In this document: piece by piece, positions 23,116 to 30,893 of the stretch | How the letters are laid out: each line of letters begins with the position of its first letter | Numbering within the stretch: the first letter of the stretch is position 1 | Source: Actinomycetota bacterium | Lineage (GTDB): Bacteria > Actinomycetota > Acidimicrobiia > Acidimicrobiales > Ilumatobacteraceae | Length of the DNA stretch: 37,556 bases | Assembly (NCBI GenBank): GCA_009726095.1 | Contig: WLMZ01000022.1 | Location: forward strand, 1 to 37,556 | Direction: 5' to 3' | Translations under genes and position numbers: made by a program | The notes under the pieces: generated by a model | Database searches by the model: none | Told to the model about the DNA's origin: nothing | The model's input: the letters and a program-made list of their open reading frames with translations, nothing else

Positions 23116-24177
23116 GTGGCGCGCATAGCTGTTCGTGATGATCTCAAGTCTCTCGAGGGTTACCACTCGCCGCAGGTCTCGGTTCGGGTGCGGCTCAACA
23201 CCAACGAGTCACCCACGCCTCCGCCGCGTGGCTGGCACGATGCGTTCGCAGCGGAGATGGCGAGCATCGAGTGGCATCGCTACCCCGATCGCGGGGCAAC
23301 AGCGCTGCGTGCGGCCATTGCGGCCCTGCACAACGTCGATCCCAGCCAGGTCTTTGCCGCGAACGGGTCGAACGAGGTGCTGCAAACCCTGCTCCTCACC
23401 TATGCCGGCCCCGGCCGAACAGTGGCCACCTTTGAGCCCACGTATCAGCTCCACGCCCATATCGCCCGACTCACCGGCGCCACGGTGGCCGAGGGCGAGC
23501 GCTGCGCCGACTTCACGCTCGATCTGAACGAGGTGCGCCGGGTGTGTCAGGCCGCCGATCCCACCATCACGTTCCTGTGTTCGCCGAACAACCCCACCGG
23601 GCTGGTCGAATCCGAGGCCAACGTGCGCGCCGTCATGGAGATGGCCCCCGGGCTGGTCGTACTCGACGAGGCCTACGGGCAATTCGCCGACTGGTCGGCG
23701 CTCGGCCTGGTCGACGAGGAAACACCGCTGGTGGTCACGCGTACCTTCAGCAAGACCTGGTCGATGGCCGGCGCCCGGCTCGGTTACCTGGTGGGCCCGT
23801 CGTGGCTGGTGGCCGAGCTCGACAAGGTCATCTTGCCGTACCACCTCGACGCCGCCAAGCAGATCGCTGGTCGTTTGGCGTTGCGCTTCGTCGACGACAT
23901 GGAGGCCAGGGTCCAGGCCATCGTGGCCGAGCGCGAACGCCTCCAGTCGGCGTTCGACAACATGCCCGTGGACTACTGGCCCAGCGGCGCCAACTTCGTG
24001 TTGTTCCGCCCCCGTTCCCTGTCCGGACACGCCACATGGCAGGGCCTGATCGACCGTGATGTCCTCGTGCGCGATTGCAGTGGCTGGCCCCGCCTCGAGA
24101 ACTGCCTGCGTGTCACGGTTGGTGTGCCCGAAGAGAACGACGCGTTCCTGAACGCCCTGCAGGAGGTCCTGTCATGA
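23116..24177 (+). CDS. hisC: Histidinol-phosphate aminotransferase
   Basis: Class I/II PLP aminotransferase converting imidazole-acetol phosphate and glutamate to histidinol phosphate. It is 353 residues. LNTNESPTPPP near residue 27 is the usual HisC start of the substrate pocket; FLCSPNNPTG and the PLP lysine K213 in RTFSKTWSMAGARLGY follow. It is first of hisC-hisB-hisH-hisF and its stop overlaps the hisB start (ATGA). Some family members also act on aromatic amino acids; the operon context makes histidine synthesis the main role. Confidence 0.95.
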   Translation: MARIAVRDDLKSLEGYHSPQVSVRVRLNTNESPTPPPRGWHDAFAAEMASIEWHRYPDRGATALRAAIAALHNVDPSQVFAANGSNEVLQTLLLTYAGPGRTVATFEPTYQLHAHIARLTGATVAEGERCADFTLDLNEVRRVCQAADPTITFLCSPNNPTGLVESEANVRAVMEMAPGLVVLDEAYGQFADWSALGLVDEETPLVVTRTFSKTWSMAGARLGYLVGPSWLVAELDKVILPYHLDAAKQIAGRLALRFVDDMEARVQAIVAERERLQSAFDNMPVDYWPSGANFVLFRPRSLSGHATWQGLIDRDVLVRDCSGWPRLENCLRVTVGVPEENDAFLNALQEVLS

Positions 24178-24764
24178 CCCGTTTCGCAACGCGCCAGCGC
24201 ACCACCAAGGAGACCTCGATCGATCTGTCGATCGAGCTCGATGGAACGGGCTCCACCTCGGTCTCGACGGGCATCCCGTTCTACGACCACATGCTCGACC
24301 AACTCGGCCGCCACGGTGGTTTCGATCTCACCATCGCGGCCACGGGCGATCTGCACATCGATACGCATCACACCGTCGAGGACGTGGCCATCACCCTGGG
24401 CGAAGCGTTCCGCGAGGCGCTGGGCGACAAGGTGGGCGTGCGCCGTTTCGCCAGCGGGTGTTTCCCGCTCGATGAGGCGCTGGTCGAGGTTGCGCTCGAT
24501 CTGTCAGGCCGAGCGTTCGTGGTGTGGGAGGTGCCGCTGCCCGAGTGCTTGCCACTGGGCAACCCGGCATTCGACCCGCAACTGGCCGAGCATGCCATTG
24601 CCAGCTTCGCCACGGCGGCAGGCATCACCCTGCACGTGTCGTTGCGGCGCGGGCACAACGTGCATCACATCATCGAGGCCACGTTCAAGGGCCTGGCGCG
24701 TTGTCTGCGCGATGCGGTCCGCGTCGAGGGCGCGTCGTTGCCGTCGACCAAGGGCGTGTTGTGA
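24174..24764 (+). CDS. hisB: Imidazoleglycerol-phosphate dehydratase
   Basis: Dehydrates imidazoleglycerol phosphate, step six of histidine synthesis. It is 196 residues and monofunctional, without the phosphatase domain fused in E. coli. The paired metal-binding His motifs are visible: the FYDHMLDQLGRHGGFDL region, HIDTHHTVED and RRGHNVHHIIEATFK. AGGAGG seven bases before the ATG supports the start despite the ATGA overlap with hisC. The stop overlaps hisH (GTGA). Confidence 0.96.
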   Translation: MTRFATRQRTTKETSIDLSIELDGTGSTSVSTGIPFYDHMLDQLGRHGGFDLTIAATGDLHIDTHHTVEDVAITLGEAFREALGDKVGVRRFASGCFPLDEALVEVALDLSGRAFVVWEVPLPECLPLGNPAFDPQLAEHAIASFATAAGITLHVSLRRGHNVHHIIEATFKGLARCLRDAVRVEGASLPSTKGVL

Positions 24765-25405
24765 CGGCACGCCGCCCGGTCATCGCCGTGCTCGACTACG
24801 GCATCGGCAACCTGCGGTCCGCCGAGAAAGCCTTGCAACACGTTGGAGCTGACGCACTGCTCAGCAGCGACCACGGATTCATCCGCGACGCTGACGCGGT
24901 CGTGCTTCCGGGCGTGGGGGCCTTCGGTGCCTGCATGAACGCCCTGCGGGCGGCTGGACTCGAGTCGAGCGTGCACGACGCCGTTGTCTCCGGGCGCCCG
25001 TTCCTCGGCATCTGCGTTGGCATGCAGATGTTGTTCGACGGGAGTGACGAGGACGACTCGGTTGCCGGGCTCGGTGTGTTGCCCGGCACGGTCCGTTGGA
25101 TTCCTCCGGGGGTCAAACGGCCGCAGATGCAATGGAACCAGTTGCACCTCACGTTGCCCGATGACCCCATGCTGGACGGGCTCGGGGACGATGCGTGGAT
25201 GTACTTCGTGCACTCGTTGCACGGTGTCCCCACCGAGGCATCCATGGTCGCCGCAACGTGCAGCTACGGCACCGACCTCAACGCTGCCTTCCGTCATGGC
25301 AACGTGTTCGCCACGCAGTTCCACCCCGAGAAATCGGGGCCATCGGGCCTGGCCCTGCTGGCCAACTTTGTGCGCGCTGCCGGTTCGCCGGGAGGTGCAT
25401 CATGA
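24761..25405 (+). CDS. hisH: Imidazole glycerol phosphate synthase, glutaminase subunit
   Basis: Class I glutamine amidotransferase that supplies ammonia to HisF. It is 214 residues. [11 protein letters not shown] marks the N-terminus; the nucleophile is C85 in LGICVGMQ, with the His-Glu pair in FHPEKSG near the C-terminus. It forms a complex with HisF, whose gene overlaps it (ATGA). The GTG start overlaps the hisB stop. Confidence 0.96.
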   Translation: MTARRPVIAVLDYGIGNLRSAEKALQHVGADALLSSDHGFIRDADAVVLPGVGAFGACMNALRAAGLESSVHDAVVSGRPFLGICVGMQMLFDGSDEDDSVAGLGVLPGTVRWIPPGVKRPQMQWNQLHLTLPDDPMLDGLGDDAWMYFVHSLHGVPTEASMVAATCSYGTDLNAAFRHGNVFATQFHPEKSGPSGLALLANFVRAAGSPGGAS

Positions 25406-26169
25406 ACGTGGCCCGCATCATTCCGTGCCTCGATGTCACCGATGGTCGCGTGGTGAAGGGCATCAACTTCGTTGGCCTGCGCGATGCCGGTGACCCCGTG
25501 GAGCTGGCCTCGCGGTACGACGCAGAGGGTGCCGATGAGCTGGTCTTTTTGGACATCACGGCGTCGTCCGACGGGCGCGAGACCATGGTCGATGTCGTGC
25601 GTCGTGTGGCCGAGCAGGTGTTCATCCCCTTCACCGTCGGTGGCGGTATCCGTAGCGTCGAGGACGCGCGGCGCATGCTGCGCGCCGGTGCCGACAAGGT
25701 CAGCGTCAACACGGCGGCGTTCGAGCGACCCGCGCTGATTGCCGAGATCGCTGCCGAATTCGGGGCACAGTGCGTGGTGTGCGCCATCGATGCGCGGGCG
25801 ACTTCCCCTGCGGGTTCCTGGGAGGTGTACCTGCACGGCGGGCGTACGTCGACCGGTCGTGATGTCGTCGAGTGGGCTCAGCAGGCAACCTCGCTGGGCG
25901 CGGGCGAGATACTGCTCACCTCGATGGATCGTGACGGAACGCGTGAGGGCTTCGAGATCAACCTCACCAACGCCATCGCGCAGGCCGTGAACGTGCCGGT
26001 CATCGCCAGCGGTGGCGTGGGCAACCTGCAACATCTTGTTGATGGTGTCGTTCTCGGTCACGCTGACGCCGTGCTTGCGGCATCGATCTTTCACTTCGGT
26101 GAGTTCACGATCGCCGACGCCAAACGGGCGATGTTGGCCGCTGGCGTGACGGTGCGTCCCCCGGCCTGA
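25402..26169 (+). CDS. hisF: Imidazole glycerol phosphate synthase, cyclase subunit
   Basis: TIM-barrel cyclase that joins ammonia with PRFAR to give imidazoleglycerol phosphate and AICAR. It is 255 residues. Catalytic D11 is in IIPCLDV and the second Asp is in AIDAR near residue 130. Phosphate-binding loops FTVGGGIRS and ASGGVGN are present. GGAGG seven bases upstream supports ATG 25402. It closes the local his block; the usual companion hisA/priA is not next to it. Confidence 0.96.
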   Translation: MNVARIIPCLDVTDGRVVKGINFVGLRDAGDPVELASRYDAEGADELVFLDITASSDGRETMVDVVRRVAEQVFIPFTVGGGIRSVEDARRMLRAGADKVSVNTAAFERPALIAEIAAEFGAQCVVCAIDARATSPAGSWEVYLHGGRTSTGRDVVEWAQQATSLGAGEILLTSMDRDGTREGFEINLTNAIAQAVNVPVIASGGVGNLQHLVDGVVLGHADAVLAASIFHFGEFTIADAKRAMLAAGVTVRPPA

Positions 26170-26177
26170 TCGGGCGC

Positions 26178-26183
26178 TACCGT
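26178..26183 (+). promoter_or_regulatory. -10 box of the aldo/keto reductase gene
   Basis: TACCGT ends six bases before ATG 26190; leaderless pattern. It separates the reductase gene from the his operon despite the 20-bp gap. Confidence 0.45.
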
Positions 26184-26189
26184 CGTTGT

Positions 26190-27170
26190 ATGCCTCAAAC
26201 AAAGATGCCCTTTCGCCGCCTGGGCCGTTCCGGCCTGCAGCTCTCCGTGCTCTCCTTCGGATCGTGGGTCACGTTCGACAACCAACTGAAGGACGACACG
26301 GCGCTGGAGTGCATGCAGGCAGCACACGATGCCGGTTGCAACTTCTACGACAACGCCGAGGCCTATGCGGGGGGCGAGAGCGAGGCCATCATGGGCCGAG
26401 TCATCGAGCAGCTCGGCTGGAAGCGTCAGAGCTACGTGCTGTCCACCAAGGTGTTCTGGGGTATCGACGGCAACATGCCGAACATGGCCAACACGCTGAA
26501 CCGCAAGTACCTGCACCACTCCATCGAAGGGTGCCTTGATCGCCTGCGCGTCGACTTCGTCGATCTGCTGTTTTGCCACCGCGCCGATCCCAACACGCCC
26601 ATCGAGGAGACCGTCTGGGCAATGCACGATCTCATCGAACGCGGCAAGGTGCTGTACTGGGGCACCAGCGAATGGACCGCCGACGAGATCCGCGCTGCGT
26701 GGGAGATCGCCGAGCGGCATCACCTGCACAAGCCCGTGATGGAGCAGCCGCAGTACAACATGATGGAACGCCGCAAGGTCGAAGTCGAGTTCGCCCGCCT
26801 GTACGGCGACATCGGTCTTGGCGCCACCATCTGGAGCCCGCTGGCATCAGGTCTGCTCACCGGCAAGTACCGCGACGGCGTGCCCGACGACAGCCGCGCT
26901 GCGTTGCCCGGGTATGGCTGGTTGGCCAAGCGGCTGACAGATGCCGCCGAAATCGACCGAGTCGAGCGCCTGCGCCCGATCGCCGAAGAACTCGGCTGCT
27001 CGATGGCGCAGCTCGCCATCGCCTGGTGTGCCGCCAACCCGAACGTCACCACCGTCATCACCGGTGCCAGCCGCGCCTCGCAGGTGGTCGACAACATGGG
27101 CGCACTCGACGTGCTCGAGGCGCTCACGCCCGAAGTCGTCGCGCGCATCAACGCCGCCATCGCCAAATAG
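26190..27170 (+). CDS. Aldo/keto reductase, Kv-beta/YghZ-like
   Basis: NADPH-dependent carbonyl reductase with a TIM-barrel fold, 326 residues. The catalytic tetrad is visible: Asp and Tyr in [14 protein letters not shown], Lys in LSTKVFWG and His in [15 protein letters not shown] and [13 protein letters not shown] resemble the potassium-channel beta subunit/YghZ subgroup. The substrate is unknown; members often handle reactive aldehydes such as methylglyoxal. It follows hisF but has its own promoter box. Confidence 0.9.
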   Translation: MPQTKMPFRRLGRSGLQLSVLSFGSWVTFDNQLKDDTALECMQAAHDAGCNFYDNAEAYAGGESEAIMGRVIEQLGWKRQSYVLSTKVFWGIDGNMPNMANTLNRKYLHHSIEGCLDRLRVDFVDLLFCHRADPNTPIEETVWAMHDLIERGKVLYWGTSEWTADEIRAAWEIAERHHLHKPVMEQPQYNMMERRKVEVEFARLYGDIGLGATIWSPLASGLLTGKYRDGVPDDSRAALPGYGWLAKRLTDAAEIDRVERLRPIAEELGCSMAQLAIAWCAANPNVTTVITGASRASQVVDNMGALDVLEALTPEVVARINAAIAK

Positions 27171-27255
27171 CCGGCCCTTCGCGATCCGGCAGTTGATGTG
27201 AGCCGTGCAGGGCACGGATCTACTGCCAGAATGCAGGGATTGTCAGAATCGACCC

Positions 27256-27274
27256 ACGCCGCATCTCGCGGCGT
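27256..27274 (+). promoter_or_regulatory. Leader hairpin before the 34-residue protein gene
   Basis: ACGCCGC, loop ATCTC and GCGGCGT form a perfect 7-bp stem that ends nine bases before the GAGGAGAG ribosome-binding site. It may affect mRNA stability or translation of the downstream small gene. Confidence 0.4.
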
Positions 27275-27294
27275 CGAATCACGAGGAGAGCACC

Positions 27295-27399
27295 ATGGCC
27301 GCAAAGTCACCGCAGAAGGCAGCTGCAAAAAAGCAGGGGAAGTCGTTGAAGGAAAAGCGCGCCGTCAAAAAGGAGAAAAAGGGCACCAACGGCGGCTGA
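27295..27399 (+). CDS. Lysine-rich 34-residue protein
   Basis: A tiny, very basic protein made mostly of Lys, Ala and Gly, with the core [14 protein letters not shown] and a Gly-rich end. The strong GAGGAGAG five bases before the ATG and the leader hairpin argue that it is a real gene. Small proteins with a [11 protein letters not shown]-type core occur in other Actinobacteria from memory; function is unknown. The composition suggests binding to nucleic acid or ribosomes, which is inference. Confidence 0.7.
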   Translation: MAAKSPQKAAAKKQGKSLKEKRAVKKEKKGTNGG

Positions 27400-27413
27400 C
27401 CACTCGTTGAGCT

Positions 27414-27515
27414 GAACCGGTTCAGATCGATGAACCGGTTCAGACCCATACCTCGGCTCAGACCCATACCTCGGCTCAGACCCATACCTCGGTTCAGATC
27501 GATGAACCGGTTCAG
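27414..27515. repeat. 18-bp minisatellite with GAACCGGTTC palindromes
   Basis: Five full 18-bp units plus a 12-bp partial one. Units 1, 2 and 6 begin with the 10-bp palindrome GAACCGGTTC; units 3-5 begin ACCTCGG(C/T)TC. A 25-bp segment recurs at both ends (27419-27443 and 27491-27515). The array fills the gap between the 34-aa gene and the convergent SnoaL-like gene, and its last unit supplies the stop codon of the latter. Confidence 0.92.
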
Positions 27516-27976
27516 GCCGGTGGGCTGATCACGTCCGGGTTGCCGCTGGTCCAGAGCACTCGCAGCGTGCGGTGCTCGATACGCCAGCCTGCATCCGCAA
27601 GTACCAGTCGGTCGTCGTAGCGGCCCGCCACGATGTATTGCGTGTCCTTGCCGGCCGATCGACGCACATGCTGCGCCGTGAAATGGCAGCGACTTGTTGC
27701 CGACCGACCGTCGTCGGCCAGATCGATGAGCTGCGACCCGATGAGGTGTTGGCTGGTGTCGAGGTGCGCGAGCACGCCGTGGATCCACGACCAGATCTCG
27801 TCGAAGCCGTGTTGCGTGCCCCGACCGAGACTGGCTGTTGCATCGGCAGTGAACACGTCGGCCAACAGGGCGCGGTCGAGCGTGTCGAGCGCCCAGCAGT
27901 AACGCGCCGCGAGTTGGCGGATGTCGTCGTGGCAGATCATCCGTTCCACGCGGTCCGGCTCGGTCGGCATGGTCAT
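27512..27976 (-). CDS. SnoaL-like (NTF2-fold) protein
   Basis: A 154-residue single-domain protein. The N-terminal helix (DIRQLAARYCWALDTLDRALLADVF) followed by TADATASLG is the typical start of SnoaL_4/ring-hydroxylating-dioxygenase-beta-like folds, and the C-terminal strands (YIVAGRYDDRLVLADAGWRI) close the cone. Members bind or isomerise small hydrophobic molecules; the ligand here is unknown. ATG 27976 overlaps the hydrolase stop (ATGA) and has GGAGG eight bases upstream, so the ATG-like start at 28000 is rejected. The stop lies inside the minisatellite. Confidence 0.85.
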   Translation of the reverse strand: MTMPTEPDRVERMICHDDIRQLAARYCWALDTLDRALLADVFTADATASLGRGTQHGFDEIWSWIHGVLAHLDTSQHLIGSQLIDLADDGRSATSRCHFTAQHVRRSAGKDTQYIVAGRYDDRLVLADAGWRIEHRTLRVLWTSGNPDVISPPA

Positions 27977-28593
27977 GATCGTGCCTCCAGGTGTTCGCAC
28001 ACGGTGCGCGTGACCACCCCGAGGTGTCCGGACAGGAAGTGGTCGGCCATCTCCACGGTCTGCTGGGTGCAGGATTGCCAGCCCTCGGTGAAGGTCGCCG
28101 TTGGCGCGGGCGGGCTGAACTGGTCGTGTTCTGGCACCAGCAACAGCTTGGGCCGGTGGTCGCGGTCGGCGAGGCAGCGGGTGTTCATCGCCGCTAGCGG
28201 GGGAGCCACAGCCACCCAGCCGCTCAGACGGGGATCGACCACGTTCAGGGCCACGTGTGCGCCGAACGAATACCCGACCAGCCAGATGGGCGAGTCGGGA
28301 TCGACCAACTCCAGGAGTTCGAGCGCGCCGACCACGTCGAGGCGCTCGCTGTCGCCGCCATCGTGGCTGCCACCAGAGTTGTTGACGCCACGGAAATCGA
28401 ATCGAAGAGCGGTGAAGCCGGCCCGGGGAAGAGCGGTGAACAACGCTTCGACCACGGGATTGAAGCGGTCGCCGCCATAGAGCGGGTGCGGGTGGGTGAT
28501 GACCACCGACCCACGGGCATCGTCGAGGCGAACCAGGTCGGCTTCCACTTGCACACCATCGAGTGCGTCGAGCATGACAGTTTCAATCGGCAC
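27973..28593 (-). CDS. Alpha/beta hydrolase (dienelactone hydrolase/CocE-like)
   Basis: A 206-residue hydrolase. THPHPLYGGDRFN near residue 33 is the oxyanion-hole segment typical of this alpha/beta-hydrolase group. FDFRGVNNSGGS follows, and the nucleophile elbow is GYSFG with Ser. The LLLVPEHDQFSPP segment carries the acid residue and the late MADHFL gives the His. All three catalytic residues are therefore present. The substrate is unknown. GTG 28593 was chosen because TACCGT ends seven bases before it; earlier in-frame starts would run into the divergent GroES-like gene. It is translationally coupled to the SnoaL-like gene. Confidence 0.85.
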   Translation of the reverse strand: MPIETVMLDALDGVQVEADLVRLDDARGSVVITHPHPLYGGDRFNPVVEALFTALPRAGFTALRFDFRGVNNSGGSHDGGDSERLDVVGALELLELVDPDSPIWLVGYSFGAHVALNVVDPRLSGWVAVAPPLAAMNTRCLADRDHRPKLLLVPEHDQFSPPAPTATFTEGWQSCTQQTVEMADHFLSGHLGVVTRTVCEHLEARS

Positions 28594-28600
28594 ATCCCAG

Positions 28601-28610
28601 ACGGTACCGT
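28601..28610. promoter_or_regulatory. Palindromic shared -10 region for two divergent genes
   Basis: ACGGTACCGT is a perfect 10-bp palindrome. Read on + it gives TACCGT (28605-28610), eight bases before GTG 28619. Read on - it gives TACCGT (28606-28601), seven bases before GTG 28593. Both genes lack a Shine-Dalgarno sequence. Confidence 0.5.
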
Positions 28611-28618
28611 GCCGTGTT

Positions 28619-28945
28619 GTGGTGATCAGTGACGAGAAGCTCCCAATCAAAATGCTCGCCGATCGCCTGTTGGTCCACATGCCCGACAAGGACGGTGAGC
28701 GCCGCACCATGGCGGGCATCCTCATCCCCGCCACCGCACAGATGTCCAAGCGGCTGGTCTGGGCCGAGGTCGTCGCGTTGGGGCAGAACGTCCGTAGTGC
28801 CGAGGTCGGCGACCGGGTGCTGTTCAGCCCCGAGGATCGTTACGAGGTCGAAGTCGGAGGCAAGGACTTCATCATGTTGCGCGAGCGCGACCTGCATGCC
28901 GTTGCCGCCTCGCGTAATGAGAGCAGCACCGGGCTCTACCTGTAA
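28619..28945 (+). CDS. GroES-like co-chaperonin paralogue
   Basis: A 108-residue protein with the Cpn10 fold: LPIKMLADRLLV, a mobile-loop region (GERRTMAGILIPATAQ), WAEVVALGQNV, EVGDRVLF and FIMLRERDLHAVA. The usual GG of the GroES mobile loop is replaced by AG, and the C-terminus extends to an STGLYL end that I recall from a separate GroES-like paralogue in Streptomyces. There is no groEL beside it. It may not be the housekeeping GroES. The start is GTG 28619 or GTG 28622; the spacing from TACCGT favours the first. Confidence 0.85.
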   Translation: MVISDEKLPIKMLADRLLVHMPDKDGERRTMAGILIPATAQMSKRLVWAEVVALGQNVRSAEVGDRVLFSPEDRYEVEVGGKDFIMLRERDLHAVAASRNESSTGLYL

Positions 28946-28985
28946 CCGTTCCGGCCAGCAGGCGGGGTGTGGTGCCTGCCACCCC

Positions 28986-28991
28986 TAACAT
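28986..28991 (+). promoter_or_regulatory. -10 box of hisI
   Basis: TAACAT ends seven bases before ATG 28999, no Shine-Dalgarno sequence; leaderless pattern for the hisI-trpE-ygfZ operon. Confidence 0.5.
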
Positions 28992-28998
28992 GGTGCCC

Positions 28999-29361
28999 AT
29001 GCCAACCGGAGTGCGCATCGAAGCAACGCCCGAACAACTCGCCGAGGTGAAGTTCGACGCCGCCGGCCTCGTGCCCGCCATTGCGCAGGACATCGCCACC
29101 AAGGACGTGCTGATGGTCGCGTGGATGAACGCCGAGACCCTGCAGATGACCTTCGACGAGGGCCGCATGGTCTACTGGAGCCGCAGCCGCAACGAGGTGT
29201 GGCGCAAGGGCGACACCAGCGGTGACCGACAGTTCGTGCGTGAGGCGTACTACGACTGCGATGCCGACGTGTTGCTGTTCCTGATCGAACAAGAGGGCAA
29301 CGGCGCCTGCCACACCGGCGCCTACAGCTGCTTCTTCCGCCGCTTCGGGACGCAGGAGTGA
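28999..29361 (+). CDS. hisI: Phosphoribosyl-AMP cyclohydrolase
   Basis: Opens the purine ring of phosphoribosyl-AMP in histidine synthesis (step three). It is 120 residues, HisI only, with no HisE domain. Metal ligands are visible: the D86-C87-D88-x-D90 cluster and C104 (GACHTG) and C111 (YSCFF). VLMVAWMNAETL and VYWSRSRNEVWRKGDTSG are typical. It lies about 2.8 kb from hisF and heads an operon with trpE, so histidine and tryptophan synthesis are linked here. Confidence 0.95.
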   Translation: MPTGVRIEATPEQLAEVKFDAAGLVPAIAQDIATKDVLMVAWMNAETLQMTFDEGRMVYWSRSRNEVWRKGDTSGDRQFVREAYYDCDADVLLFLIEQEGNGACHTGAYSCFFRRFGTQE

Positions 29362-29363
29362 CC

Positions 29364-30893
29364 ATGGACGACTTCCGCCTGCGCCCCACGCGCGACGAAT
29401 TCCACGCCCTTGCCGCCGAACACACGGTGCTCCCGGTCTGGACCGAGCTGCTCGCCGACCTCGAGACCCCGGTGGCGGCCTACGTGAAGCTGGTCGGCGA
29501 CGGCGACGGCTTTCTGCTCGAGTCTGTCGAGCACGCCGAGCGATGGAGCCGGTACTCGTTCGTGGGTCGCTCGCCGCAGGCATCGATGGTGCTCCGCAAC
29601 GGCCAGATCACCGTCGAGGGAACCCTGCCCGCCGGCACGCCGCTGGATCAGGGCATCCTCGCCGCGATGGAGTCCATCCTCGCCTGTTACAAGGCGCCGC
29701 TGTTCCCCGACCTGCCGCCGTTGCAGGGCGGGCTGATGGGCTTTCTCGGCTACGACGTGATCCGCGAAGTGGAGCACCTGCCGAACGTGCCGTACGACGA
29801 TCGCAATCTGCCCGATGCGGTGATGAGCGTGATCGGTTCACTGGCAGCGTTCGATCATTGGCGTCAGCGCGTGTACCTGATCGAGAGCGTGCCGGTTCTG
29901 GGCATGGACTCAGCGCAGCTCGACGCGGCCTACGAAGCCGCCGCCGCACGCGTGCGCCAGTCGGTCGCCGATCTCGCCCGGCCGTTGGCATACGTGCCGG
30001 TATCGCCGCCCGTGCCCGGCGAGGCGTTGCCGCCGATGCGGTCGTCGATGGCCGATGGGGTGTATCAACAGGCGGTCGAAGTGGCCAAGGAATACATCCT
30101 CGCCGGTGACATCTTCCAGGTGGTGCTCTCGCAGCGATTCGATGTCGACATCGAAGCCGATCCGTTCGATGTGTACCGCGTGTTGCGCCAGGTCAATCCG
30201 AGCCCATACATGTACTTCCTCCGTCACCCCGACGTCACGCTGGTGGGGTCGTCGCCCGAGCCGATGGTGCAACTCCTGCACGGTAAGGTCGTGTCGCGTC
30301 CGATTGCTGGCACCCGTCGTCGCGGCCGCGACGACGAACACGATCGCCGCATGGCCGGAGAACTGCGCGAGAACCCCAAGGAAGTGGCAGAGCACATCAT
30401 GCTCGTCGACCTCGCCCGCAACGACGTGGGCCGCGTCGCCAAGTACGGCTCGGTGCACGTGGACGAATTGATGACGCTCGAGAAGTACAGCCACGTGATG
30501 CACCTGACCTCGCAGGTGTCGGGCGACCTGGTCGAGGGCAAAGGACCCATCGATGTCCTGCGCGCCACGCTGCCAGCTGGCACCTTGAGCGGTGCCCCGA
30601 AAGTGCGAGCGATGGAGATCATCGACGAACTCGAACCCCTCAAACGTGGTCCGTATGCCGGGGTGGTCGGGTATGTCGATTTCAGCGGCAACCTCGACAC
30701 CGCCATCGCGATCCGCACGATGTTCGTCAGCGCCCATGGCGCCCACCTGCAGGCCGGTGCCGGCATCGTCGCCGACTCGATCCCCGAGGACGAGGATCTC
30801 GAGTGCTTCAACAAGGCAGCGGCGTTCCTTGCTGCCATGCCAGCGGCTCAACGCATGACCGCAAAGCGCCGTCAGCACGGCACCAGCGCATGA
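29364..30893 (+). CDS. trpE: Anthranilate synthase component I
   Basis: Makes anthranilate from chorismate with ammonia from TrpG, the first step of tryptophan synthesis. It is 509 residues. The feedback motif LLES (51-54), which binds tryptophan, is intact, so inhibition by Trp is expected. PIAGTRRRG, the VDLARND segment and PAGTLSGAPKVRAMEII are the chorismate-enzyme signatures. AGGAG five bases before ATG 29364 favours it over GTG 29358. No trpG or other trp gene is nearby. The stop overlaps the next gene (ATGA). Confidence 0.95.
   Translation: MDDFRLRPTRDEFHALAAEHTVLPVWTELLADLETPVAAYVKLVGDGDGFLLESVEHAERWSRYSFVGRSPQASMVLRNGQITVEGTLPAGTPLDQGILAAMESILACYKAPLFPDLPPLQGGLMGFLGYDVIREVEHLPNVPYDDRNLPDAVMSVIGSLAAFDHWRQRVYLIESVPVLGMDSAQLDAAYEAAAARVRQSVADLARPLAYVPVSPPVPGEALPPMRSSMADGVYQQAVEVAKEYILAGDIFQVVLSQRFDVDIEADPFDVYRVLRQVNPSPYMYFLRHPDVTLVGSSPEPMVQLLHGKVVSRPIAGTRRRGRDDEHDRRMAGELRENPKEVAEHIMLVDLARNDVGRVAKYGSVHVDELMTLEKYSHVMHLTSQVSGDLVEGKGPIDVLRATLPAGTLSGAPKVRAMEIIDELEPLKRGPYAGVVGYVDFSGNLDTAIAIRTMFVSAHGAHLQAGAGIVADSIPEDEDLECFNKAAAFLAAMPAAQRMTAKRRQHGTSA

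Noticed and set aside
27414-27515. CRISPR array
   Set aside because: Units are contiguous 18-bp tandem repeats without unique spacers, and no cas genes are present.
27279-27788. A minus-strand frame containing LNRFID/LSRGMG-type peptide repeats
   Set aside because: The repeats are only the minisatellite read in another frame; the SnoaL-like protein in the correct frame ends at 27512.
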